6,769 nucleotides of DNA from JALHMQ01 sp964616395 (GCA_964616395.1 CAZTUT010000152.1:1-6769); one strand, 5' to 3'. Counted from the first letter of the stretch, positions 1 to 5,937 are shown. Notes: a model not told the origin generated them from the letters alone. Translations and numbers: made by a program.

Positions 1-57
1 AAGTGATATTGATCATTGATTCTTTGGGATCATACGCAACTTCAGGTTTTGGTCCAT
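1..57. other. AT-rich foreign segment abutting truncated narK2
   Basis: About 21 of these 57 bases are G or C (37%), against roughly two-thirds in the rest of the window, and the change is abrupt at about position 57/58. Read on the minus strand, NarK2-like coding sequence stops matching the family here and runs into 14 unrelated codons and a TGA at 13-15. The segment contains the near-direct repeat ATTGAT-C-ATTGAT at 8-20. This could be the end of an insertion sequence or another mobile element, a rearrangement junction, or a chimeric contig end. I do not recognise the sequence as a named element, and no second junction or target duplication is visible. Confidence 0.45.
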
Positions 58-318
58 CGCCGTCAGCGTGAACAACTCGGCCTGGCTGAACGGGAAGCCG
101 AGATTCATCATCTGCACGGTGATGATTCCCCACATGCCCCACACCGCGAACGCGCACAGCAGCGCCGGCACCGACAGCGCCAGGTTGCGGTAGGCGATCT
201 TCCTGCCGGTCGACGCCCAGAACGCCTCGTCCTCGGGTCGCCAGTCGGCGATGTCGCCGGCGCCTTTCACCGGGGGGGTATTCGGGGGGCTGGCGATGCC
301 AGGCTGAACTGCGCTCAT
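13..318 (-). pseudogene. narK2: NarK2-type nitrate/nitrite transporter, truncated N-terminal fragment
   Basis: The reading frame gives 101 residues. Residues 1-87 look like the N-terminus of a NarK2-type major facilitator protein. They have a cytosolic leader with the motif DWRPEDEAFWASTGRKIA (about 25-42), then a first membrane helix (about 46-68), then the segment NLGFPFSQAELFTLTA that leads into helix 2. Residues 88-101 (MDQNLKLRMIPKNQ) are unrelated and come from the AT-rich edge. Full NarK2 proteins have about 12 helices and some 450-480 residues, so about four fifths is missing and no transport is expected. The ATG at 318 is preceded by a purine-rich GAGGGAGAG, and the start lies 23 bp after the narK1 stop, so the two genes formed one operon. 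NarK2-type proteins are usually nitrate/nitrite antiporters. The fragment's identity is fairly certain; the cause of the truncation is inferred. Confidence 0.82.
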
Positions 319-341
319 GGTCTCTCCCTCGCGGCGTGCAT

Positions 342-1646
342 CTATTCGGCCCCGGCGACGGCTGCCGGCACCTTGTGCGGATGTCCGGACACGACATCCA
401 TGGCCCGGATCTCGGTCCGGTACATCCAGATCAGCGACACCCAGACGACGCCGTACATCAGCATGAAGGCCGACGAGCGCACGCCCGTCAGGTCGAGCAG
501 GGCGCCGAACATGATCGGCAGCACGAACCCGCCGAGGCCGCCGGCCAGTCCGACGATGCCGCTGATGACGCCGATGTTGCGCGGGTAGTCGTCGGCGATG
601 TACTTGAACACGCTGGCCTTGCCGAAGGCCCAGGCCACGCCCATGGCGAACATCAGGATCGTGAAGGTCCAGACGTTGTGCGCCAGCGCGAAGGTGATCG
701 GGCCGTTGACGCCCTGCACCGTGTAGGTGGTGGCCGGATACGACAGCAGGAACAGACAGATCCAGCTGACCCAGAGCACCCACCAGGTGACCTTGTGCGC
801 GCCCCACTTGTCGCTCATCCAGCCGCCGACCGCGCGCAGCACGCCGCCCGGCAGCGAGAAGCAGGCGGCCAGCAGCGCCGCCACGCGGATGTCGAGACTG
901 AACTCGTTGACGTAGTACTGGACCATCCACAGGCTCAGTGCAACGTAGCCGCCGAACACGATCGAGTAGTACTGGCAGTACTTCCACACCTTCGGGTCCT
1001 TGAGCGCCTTCAGCTGCTGGCGCCAGGTCACGTGCGACTCAACGCAATGCTTCGGGTCGTGGTGACTGAACAGCCAGAACAGCAGCGCCATCGCCAGCAT
1101 CGAGGCGGCGTAGACCTGCGGCACCAAGGTCCAGCCGTAGGCGACCACCAGCACCGGCGCCACGAACTTGTTGACCGCCGCCCCCGAGTTGCCGGCGCCG
1201 AACACACCCATCGCGAAACCCTGGTTCCTGCGGTCGAACCAGCGCGCCACGTAGGGCGTGCCCACCGAGAACGAGCCACCGGCCAGTCCGACGAACAGGC
1301 CGAGCGTCAGGAAATGCCAGTATTCGGTCGCGTAGCCGATCAGCCAGATCGGTACCACCGTGCTCAGCATCAGCAGGAAGAACACGATGCGGCCGCCGAA
1401 GCGGTCGGTCCACATCCCCAGCGGCACGCGGATCAGCGAGCCGGTGAGCACCGGGATCGCGGTCAGCAGGCCGAACTCGGTGTTGTTCAGCCCGAGCGTC
1501 TTCTTGATCGGGATGCCAATCACCGCGAACATCATCCAGACCGCGAAGCAGACCGTGAACGCGAGCGTTGAGATGATCGCGACCGACCACGCGCGACGGT
1601 TGCGCGGTTCTGCTGCAGGGGGGGCGGTGGCAGCGGTGCGGGCCAT
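342..1646 (-). CDS. narK1: NarK1-type nitrate transporter (major facilitator superfamily)
   Basis: This encodes a 434-residue inner-membrane carrier with about 12 helices, the usual length for the NarK1 type, which is generally thought to import nitrate with protons. The nitrate-signature segments are both present: GLAGGSFSVG...GAGNSGAAV (about 120-158) and GVISGIVGLAGGLGG (about 359-373). The two substrate-binding arginines of the family appear as R73 in LIRVPLG and R271 in GGVLRAVGG. The MFS loop motif GMWTDRFGGR is at 77-86. I chose the ATG at 1646 because it has AAGGA nine bases upstream and because family similarity begins just after it. The frame is open further upstream to 1937, but that part looks like non-coding promoter DNA. 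The gene is divergent from narX and is followed 23 bp later by truncated narK2. FNR-like and NarL-like sites lie upstream. The narK1 versus narK2 assignment rests on length and on the neighbour. Confidence 0.93.
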   Translation of the reverse strand: MARTAATAPPAAEPRNRRAWSVAIISTLAFTVCFAVWMMFAVIGIPIKKTLGLNNTEFGLLTAIPVLTGSLIRVPLGMWTDRFGGRIVFFLLMLSTVVPIWLIGYATEYWHFLTLGLFVGLAGGSFSVGTPYVARWFDRRNQGFAMGVFGAGNSGAAVNKFVAPVLVVAYGWTLVPQVYAASMLAMALLFWLFSHHDPKHCVESHVTWRQQLKALKDPKVWKYCQYYSIVFGGYVALSLWMVQYYVNEFSLDIRVAALLAACFSLPGGVLRAVGGWMSDKWGAHKVTWWVLWVSWICLFLLSYPATTYTVQGVNGPITFALAHNVWTFTILMFAMGVAWAFGKASVFKYIADDYPRNIGVISGIVGLAGGLGGFVLPIMFGALLDLTGVRSSAFMLMYGVVWVSLIWMYRTEIRAMDVVSGHPHKVPAAVAGAE

Positions 1647-1753
1647 GGTGGCGAGTCCTTGGGGCGTGTGCGGCGTCGTCGGGGCGCCTCGCGGTGGGCG
1701 AATGCGCTCGGAGGGGGCCGTTCGCAGGCACGCCGCGGGGCGCGTCGAGCGGC

Positions 1754-1795
1754 ACTGTCGCGGCCAGCCGAGACCGCGCGGCTGACTCAGGTCAA
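1754..1795 (-). promoter_or_regulatory. FNR/Anr-type box and putative class II narK1 promoter
   Basis: CTGAC-TCAG-GTCAA at 1782-1795 keeps the TGA-N6-TCA core of the FNR consensus (TTGAT-N4-ATCAA), with 7 of 10 specified bases matching. If its centre (1788.5) is placed at -41.5 for narK1, transcription would start near 1747, about 100 bases ahead of the ATG. The -10 position (1759 to 1754 on the minus strand) then reads GACAGT, a weak match that keeps only the A at position 2, the A at position 4 and the final T of TATAAT. The box could equally be read by another Crp/Fnr-family regulator such as Dnr or NnrR. The call rests on pattern matching and on the nitrate-respiration context. Confidence 0.5.
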
Positions 1796-1830
1796 GCCGC
1801 TGCCCCGCCTTACTCGCCCTGGGGGCCTCG

Positions 1831-1850
1831 GCTATCTCGAACGAGGTAGC
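1831..1850. promoter_or_regulatory. NarL-type 7-2-7 binding site
   Basis: GCTATCTCGAACGAGGTAGC is an inverted repeat with 9-bp arms, one mismatched pair and a 2-bp centre. Its inner 16 bases (1833-1848), TATCTCG-AA-CGAGGTA, fit the NarL arrangement TACYYMT-N2-AKRRGTA at 5 of 7 and 6 of 7 positions. The site sits between narK1 and narX beside a narL gene whose DNA-contact helix is conserved. Its centre (1840.5) is 52 bp from the centre of the narK1-proximal FNR box, close to five helical turns. This suggests joint activation of narK1 by NarL and FNR. Binding is inferred. Confidence 0.55.
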
Positions 1851-1865
1851 GCGATCCGTCATCGA

Positions 1866-1896
1866 TTGCCACTTCCGGACCGGCGCGTCGGATACT
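1866..1896 (+). promoter_or_regulatory. Weak candidate sigma-70-type promoter for narX
   Basis: TTGCCA (1866-1871, 5 of 6 to the -35 consensus) and GATACT (1891-1896, 4 of 6 to the -10 consensus) are separated by 19 bp, longer than the preferred 17. Use of this promoter would give a leader of about 80 bases containing the two GC hairpins and the second FNR-type box. It is an alternative to the FNR-positioned promoter just ahead of narX. The evidence is weak. Confidence 0.22.
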
Positions 1897-1936
1897 GTTG
1901 CGTGGTGCCGGCGCTCGGCACGGCAACCCCGACCCA

Positions 1937-1978
1937 TTGACCTGAATCAGCGCGCCTGGTGGCGCCCGGACTTACGTT
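1937..1978 (+). promoter_or_regulatory. FNR/Anr-type box and putative class II narX promoter
   Basis: TTGAC-CTGA-ATCAG at 1937-1950 matches 8 of the 10 specified bases of the FNR consensus TTGAT-N4-ATCAA and keeps the TGA-N6-TCA core. Its centre (1943.5) lies 41.5 bp before the A of the narX ATG at 1985. The corresponding -10 position (1973-1978) reads TACGTT, which retains the T, A and final T that matter most in TATAAT. If used as a class II site, the transcript would begin at or next to the start codon. The box may instead repress the upstream candidate promoter. Confidence 0.5.
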
Positions 1979-1984
1979 GCACCG

Positions 1985-3970
1985 ATGAGTTTGCGAAGCC
2001 AATGGTCGGGCTCCACCCTGCTGCGCGTGGCCAGCGTGCTGGGCGTGATCGCGCTGCTAGCGGTGGCCGTCGTGCTCGCCGCCGCCGTATTCACCGAGAG
2101 CTCGACTGGCAAGGGGGCGGCGATCAACGTCGCTGGCTCGTTGCGCATGCAGTCGTATCTGCTGACCGTCAGGCTGTTCGAGGACGACCGGGTCGCGGCA
2201 GCACCCGCCGGGCGCGAGGCGGTCGAGCTGGAGATCGCCGCGTTCGAGCGCCGCCTCGCCGATCCGCGTCTGACCGCCGCGATCCCGGCCGACGGTCCGC
2301 TGCAGGCGCGCTACCAGCGTGTGTCGAGCGAATGGACCGGCATCCGCTCGATGGCCCGCGCTGCGGTCGAAGACCCGGAGGCACTGGCGGCTTTCCGCAA
2401 GCGCATCCATGGCTTCGTTGCCGATGTCGACCGCCTGGTCGCGCAGCTCGAAGCCGATCTCGAGTCGCGCATCCATGTATTGCAGGTGGCCTTGGGCGCG
2501 ACCCTTTTCGTGATCCTCGTACTGGTGCTGACAGCGGTGTTCGTGCTCGACGTGCAGGTGTTCCAGCCGGTCAAGGAACTGGCGCAATTCGCCTCCCGGG
2601 TGCGAGCCGGCGACTTCAAGGTGCGCGTGCCGCGCGCGGGGCCCGACGAGATCGGCCAGCTCGGCCAGGGGTTCAACCACATGGTTGCGGAGCTGGGCAC
2701 GCTGTACGGCTCGCTCGAAGCGCAGATCGCCGCCAAGACGGTCGACCTGGCGCGTTCCAATCAGTCGCTGACGCTGTTGTACGAGACCGCCCGCGAGCTT
2801 TCAGCGCCGCAACTGGAACCCGCGATGTTCGAGCGTGTCGCCGAGCGCCTGTGCGACGTGCTTGGCGTGCAGTCGGCGGTGATCTGCGCTCGGCCTGATC
2901 CCACCGCGGCTGGCCTGCCACTGGCGTCCGCCGGTGATGATCCGGTCGATCTGTGCGCACAGTCCGGCTGCGAGCGCTGCGTAGCGCTGCGCGCGGGTGA
3001 GTCGATCCGGCTGGACGCCGGACACCCGCAACCGATGAGGGCCGCCGCCGACTCGCTGCGCTCGACGCACGACCGCATTGTCATTCCGCTGCTCGACGGC
3101 GAGCGGCAGGTGGGTGTGATGCCGTTGCGGCTGGCGGCTGGACAGCGGCTGGCGCCGTGGCAGGTCGAGCTGGCGCAGACCGTGGGCCGGCACCTGGGGG
3201 CGGCGCTGGCGGCGGCGCAGGCGCGCGACGAGCATCGCCGGCTGGCGCTGTTCGAGGAACGCTCGGCAATCGCACGCGAGCTGCACGATTCCCTCGCGCA
3301 GTCGCTGTCCTACACCAAGATCCAGCTGGCGCGGCTGTCCGCGCTGCTGTCGGCCGATGGCCCGCGCGCCAGCGGCGCTGCGCTCGACGTGGTGGCGGAG
3401 CTGCGCGAAGGCGTCTCCAGCGCCTACCGGCAACTGCGCGAGCTGCTGACCACGTTCCGGCTGCAGCTGTCCGGCAAGGGACTGTCGTCAGCGCTGGCCG
3501 AGACCGTCGCTGACTTTCGGGCGCGCACCGGCATCGACGTGCAGCTCAGCGATGCGCTGCTTGGCATCGAGCTGACTGCCAATCAGCAGATTCACGTGCT
3601 GCACGTGGTGCGCGAGGCGCTGGCCAATGTCGAGCAGCACGCGCAGGCGCGCCACGCCTGGGTGCGGCTGCTGCGTGTCGACCCGCCAGCGGGGAGTGTC
3701 GGTGCGCAGATCGAGGTCAGCGTCGAGGACGACGGCGTCGGCATCGAGTCGCTCGATTCGCCGCGCCAGCACTTCGGCCTGACCATCATGCGCGATCGGG
3801 CTCAGCTGGTCGACGGATCGCTCGATATCGGCCGGCGCGCTCAGGGCGGCACCGCGGTGCGGCTGCGGTTCCATGCCGGCCCGCCGTTCAGCGGCGCAAC
3901 TGGGACCTCGCCCGCAGCAGCGGACCTGCATGCCGCGCTCGCGCAGGCCGCCGAGGAAAGGATGCCCTGA
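1985..3970 (+). CDS. narX: Nitrate/nitrite sensor histidine kinase NarX
   Basis: This 661-residue inner-membrane histidine kinase senses nitrate or nitrite in the periplasm and phosphorylates NarL. In order it has: membrane helix 1 (about 14-36); a periplasmic sensor domain opening with the P-box INVAGSLRMQSY (47-58), including the nitrate-binding arginine R54; membrane helix 2 (about 166-189); HAMP (about 190-243); a short coiled coil (about 240-262); a GAF-like central module with a cysteine cluster C324-X4-C329-X2-C332; HisKA_3 with phospho-acceptor H434 in ARELHDSLAQ; and an ATPase domain with N548 in REALANVEQHA, DDGVGI (582-587) and FGLTIMRDRA (597-606). About 30 residues form an unstructured-looking C-terminal tail. 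The chosen ATG has no clear ribosome-binding site, but it leaves a normal N-terminal helix, and no better start lies nearby. The stop is one base before narL. P-box positions 45, 49 and 59 differ from Escherichia coli. Confidence 0.95.
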   Translation: MSLRSQWSGSTLLRVASVLGVIALLAVAVVLAAAVFTESSTGKGAAINVAGSLRMQSYLLTVRLFEDDRVAAAPAGREAVELEIAAFERRLADPRLTAAIPADGPLQARYQRVSSEWTGIRSMARAAVEDPEALAAFRKRIHGFVADVDRLVAQLEADLESRIHVLQVALGATLFVILVLVLTAVFVLDVQVFQPVKELAQFASRVRAGDFKVRVPRAGPDEIGQLGQGFNHMVAELGTLYGSLEAQIAAKTVDLARSNQSLTLLYETARELSAPQLEPAMFERVAERLCDVLGVQSAVICARPDPTAAGLPLASAGDDPVDLCAQSGCERCVALRAGESIRLDAGHPQPMRAAADSLRSTHDRIVIPLLDGERQVGVMPLRLAAGQRLAPWQVELAQTVGRHLGAALAAAQARDEHRRLALFEERSAIARELHDSLAQSLSYTKIQLARLSALLSADGPRASGAALDVVAELREGVSSAYRQLRELLTTFRLQLSGKGLSSALAETVADFRARTGIDVQLSDALLGIELTANQQIHVLHVVREALANVEQHAQARHAWVRLLRVDPPAGSVGAQIEVSVEDDGVGIESLDSPRQHFGLTIMRDRAQLVDGSLDIGRRAQGGTAVRLRFHAGPPFSGATGTSPAAADLHAALAQAAEERMP

Positions 3971-3971
3971 C

Positions 3972-4622
3972 ATGCCTCATACCGTACTGATCGTCGACGA
4001 CCACCCGCTGTTTCGCCGTGGTGTCGCGCAACTTCTTGGCATGGAGCCCGAGATCCGGGTGGTCGGCGAGGCGGCCGACCGCGCTGGCGCGCTGGCGCTG
4101 GCACGCCAGCACGATCCTGACCTGATCCTGCTCGATCTCAACCTCAAGGGGGATTCCGGGCTCGATGTGCTGTCGCTGCTCAAGGAAGAAGATCCGGCCC
4201 GGCGGGTGGTGATGCTGACCGTATCGGACGCGCCCGACGACCTGATGCAGGCGATACGCGCCGGTGCCGATGGCTATCTGCTCAAGGACATGGAACCCGA
4301 GGACCTGCTCGCGCGGCTGCGCGAGGCGCTGACCGGCAAGACCGTGATCAGCGATGCGCTGGCCGGGCGGCTGGCCACTGCGCTGCGTGCCGAGGTGCAG
4401 GATGCGCAGCGGCGTGGCGAGCGTGACCTGTCGCAACTGACCGAGCGCGAGCAGGCGGTGCTGCGCTGCGTGGCCGATGGCCAGTCGAACAAGCTGATCG
4501 CGCGGTCGCTGTCGATCACCGAGGGCACCGTGAAGGTCCACGTCAAGCACGTGCTGCGCAAGCTCGGCTTCCGTTCGAGGGTCGAGGCCGCTGTGTGGGC
4601 GACCCAGATCGGCCTGCGCTGA
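3972..4622 (+). CDS. narL: Nitrate/nitrite response regulator NarL
   Basis: This encodes a 216-residue cytoplasmic response regulator and transcription factor, the partner of NarX. The receiver domain (about 3-120) shows the acidic pair D9-D10, the phosphorylation site D55 in LILLDLNLKGDSG, T83 and K105. A linker leads to a LuxR-type helix-turn-helix domain (about 153-213) with LTEREQAVLRCVADGQSNK and TVKVHVKHVLRKLGFRSR. K188, V189 and K192 fall at the positions that contact DNA in Escherichia coli NarL. The ATG at 3972 follows the narX stop by one base and has AGGA nine bases upstream, inside the end of narX, so translation is probably coupled. The frame is open further upstream to 3873, but that part overlaps narX and is not family-like. 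A NarL-type target site lies in the control region ahead of narX and narK1. Confidence 0.96.
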   Translation: MPHTVLIVDDHPLFRRGVAQLLGMEPEIRVVGEAADRAGALALARQHDPDLILLDLNLKGDSGLDVLSLLKEEDPARRVVMLTVSDAPDDLMQAIRAGADGYLLKDMEPEDLLARLREALTGKTVISDALAGRLATALRAEVQDAQRRGERDLSQLTEREQAVLRCVADGQSNKLIARSLSITEGTVKVHVKHVLRKLGFRSRVEAAVWATQIGLR

Positions 4623-4645
4623 GGCGGCGGGCCCGGGCTCAGCGC
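4616..4645. terminator. Possible bidirectional terminator between narL and kinase gene
   Basis: GCGCTGAG (4616-4623) and CTCAGCGC (4638-4645) form a perfect 8-bp inverted repeat around a 14-base GC-rich loop. The repeat overlaps both stop codons, TGA of narL (4620-4622) and that of the convergent kinase gene (4639-4641 on the minus strand). No T tract follows on either side. It could act as a shared terminator, or it may reflect only that both genes end with an arginine codon and TGA. Confidence 0.35.
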
Positions 4646-5817
4646 TGCGCCGTGTCAGCGCCTGCGGCGGCCGGTGTGGGTGCCGACGCCGAGGGCGATG
4701 CGGTCATTGCATCGCTTGCGGCTGCGGTGGGCGCGGGAGGCCCAGTCCGAGACTCGGCGCTGTGCGCCGGTGCGACCGCTGAAGAGCCGGGTCCCGGGGT
4801 GCTCGCAGGCGCCCGCGATACCTGCCACGCGAGCCCGCCGAGCGCCAGCACCAGCAGCGTCAGCAAGGCCATTTCGCGCCGGCTCAGACGTCGCTTGACC
4901 GGCGCTGCATCCGCGCCTGCGAGCGGCTGCATCACCGTCACGCTGCCGGAGAACGCGGCCAGATCGTTGCGCATCTCGCCTGCGCTCTGGTAGCGCTGGT
5001 GGATGTCCTTGGTCATCGCCTTGCGTACCACGGTCAGCAGCGGCGCCGGGATGTCGGAGCGGATCTTCTCCAGCGGCGTGGGATTGGCCGCCACCACCTT
5101 GGCCAGGATTTCCTCGACGTTCTTGCCGTCGAAGGCGCGCTTGCCGCACAGCAGTTCGTACAGGATGATGCCGAGCGAGAAGATGTCGCTGCGGCGATCG
5201 ATCTGCTGGCCGAGCGCCTGCTCGGGCGACATGTAGTTGGGCGTGCCGATCAGCTTCCGATGCTCTGACTTGCCGGCGTTGTCGGCCATCGTCAGCGCGA
5301 CACCGAAGTCGAGTACCTTGGGCTTGCCGTCGCGCAGCAGGAAGATGTTCGACGGTTTGATGTCCCGATGGATCAGGCCGCGCTTGTGCGCGTAATGCAC
5401 GGCATCGGCGACCCGGGTCATCAGGCTGACGACCTGTTTGAGCGTCATCTTCTGGCCGGTGGCCAGCACGTCGTGCAGGTCGCGGCCCTGCAGCCGCTCC
5501 ATTGCGATGTAGGCCAGGTCGCCGGAGCGCCCGGCATCGAAGATCGTGACGATATGGGCGTGGTTCAGGCGCCCGGCCGCGCGTGCCTCGTTGATGAAGC
5601 CGTCCTCGATCTGTTGCCGGTATTGCGGCAGGGCAGTCAGCGGAATCGCCTTGATCGCCAGCTCGCGGCCCAACACCGGGTCCTGAGCGCTGTAGACCAC
5701 GCCGTTGGAGCCACGGCCGATTTCGTGCAGGATCTGGAAACGGCCAATAGCCGACGGCGGAGTCGGCAGGATCTCCGGCGTACCCAGGGGGACGGTGTCG
5801 GGCTGGATGGCGGCCAT
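4639..5817 (-). CDS. Membrane-anchored Hanks-type serine/threonine protein kinase
   Basis: This encodes a 392-residue protein. After a 25-residue leader comes a complete kinase domain (about 26-290). It has glycine-rich loop GRGSNGVV (34-41), ATP lysine K56 in AIK, helix-C glutamate E77, catalytic HRDIKPSN with D152, K154 and N157, magnesium-binding DFG (170-172), and GTPNYMSPEQ (191-200) at the end of the activation segment. All catalytic residues are present, so an active kinase is expected. A basic stretch KRRLSRRE (308-315) precedes one membrane helix (about 316-331). About 60 residues rich in Pro, Ala and Ser follow and would lie outside the cytoplasm; no sensory domain is recognisable there. 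The start at 5817 has only a poor ribosome-binding site, but the kinase domain begins soon after. It is convergent with narL, 16 bp away. No phosphatase or FHA partner is in view, and its substrates are unknown. Confidence 0.93.
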   Translation of the reverse strand: MAAIQPDTVPLGTPEILPTPPSAIGRFQILHEIGRGSNGVVYSAQDPVLGRELAIKAIPLTALPQYRQQIEDGFINEARAAGRLNHAHIVTIFDAGRSGDLAYIAMERLQGRDLHDVLATGQKMTLKQVVSLMTRVADAVHYAHKRGLIHRDIKPSNIFLLRDGKPKVLDFGVALTMADNAGKSEHRKLIGTPNYMSPEQALGQQIDRRSDIFSLGIILYELLCGKRAFDGKNVEEILAKVVAANPTPLEKIRSDIPAPLLTVVRKAMTKDIHQRYQSAGEMRNDLAAFSGSVTVMQPLAGADAAPVKRRLSRREMALLTLLVLALGGLAWQVSRAPASTPGPGSSAVAPAHSAESRTGPPAPTAAASDAMTASPSASAPTPAAAGADTAQR

Positions 5818-5847
5818 TGCAATCAGTACGTACCGCCGGATTATTGC

Positions 5848-5875
5848 ATTACAACCTCGGGGCGGATTCGTCCAA
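5848..5875 (-). promoter_or_regulatory. Candidate promoter of the kinase gene
   Basis: On the minus strand TTGGAC (5875 to 5870) and TGTAAT (5853 to 5848) are 16 bp apart, matching the -35 box at 3 of 6 and the -10 box at 5 of 6 positions. AATAAT at 5845 to 5840 is a competing -10. This is the only AT-richer patch in the 121-bp gap between the permease and the kinase. Two short self-palindromes flank it: CCAATTGG (5872-5879) and GTACGTAC (5826-5833). Confidence 0.3.
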
Positions 5876-5921
5876 TTGGCAGGCGAGTCTTCGGCTGTTC
5901 CGCCTAGCGTGGCGGTGGCAG

Positions 5922-5937
5922 ACGCGCCGGGGCGCGT
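5922..5937 (-). terminator. Stem-loop directly after the ABC permease stop
   Basis: ACGCGCC (5922-5928) and GGCGCGT (5931-5937) are perfect complements that begin one base after the permease TAA (5941-5939 on the minus strand). They would form a 6-7 bp GC stem with a 2-4 base loop. A weaker stem, CCGCC/GGCGG, follows at 5900-5915. There is no T tract, so it may be a stabilising 3' hairpin or a non-canonical terminator. Confidence 0.4.

Larger units (their letters stand above)
1647..1984. promoter_or_regulatory. narK1-narX divergent control region
   Basis: This 338-bp gene-free stretch separates the divergent narK1 and narX starts. It contains two FNR-type boxes (1782-1795 and 1937-1950) and a NarL-type 7-2-7 palindrome (1833-1848), each described separately. 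Two short GC hairpins lie on the narX side: GTGCCG/CGGCAC with a 5-nt loop at 1905-1921, and GCGCC/GGCGC with a TGGT loop at 1952-1965. I see no credible small gene; the open frames here have no family resemblance and overlap the regulatory sites. Confidence 0.75.

Noticed and set aside
319..341. NarK1-NarK2 fusion protein, as known in some denitrifiers
   Set aside because: A TAG stop at 342-344 and a separate ribosome-binding site and ATG for narK2 show that these are two genes.
13..987. 324-residue minus-strand frame running through narK1 into narK2
   Set aside because: Residues before the ATG at 318 are an out-of-frame shadow of narK1. Only the part from 318 onward matches a protein family.
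336..1571. Long plus-strand open frame of 411 codons opposite narK1
   Set aside because: It is antisense to the well-supported narK1 gene. Its translation is rich in Arg, His, Gln and Ala with no family features, as expected from the opposite strand of GC-rich coding DNA.
342..1937. Longer 531-residue form of NarK1 starting at 1937
   Set aside because: The extra 97 residues have no resemblance to NarK, cover the FNR and NarL sites, and lack the ribosome-binding sequence seen before the ATG at 1646.
1659..1940. Small plus-strand gene of 93 codons in the narK1-narX gap
   Set aside because: It has no ribosome-binding site and a low-complexity Arg/Ala-rich translation, and it runs across the FNR and NarL sites.
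3873..3971. Upstream extension of narL
   Set aside because: It overlaps the end of narX in another frame, and the receiver domain begins right after the ATG at 3972, which has its own ribosome-binding sequence.
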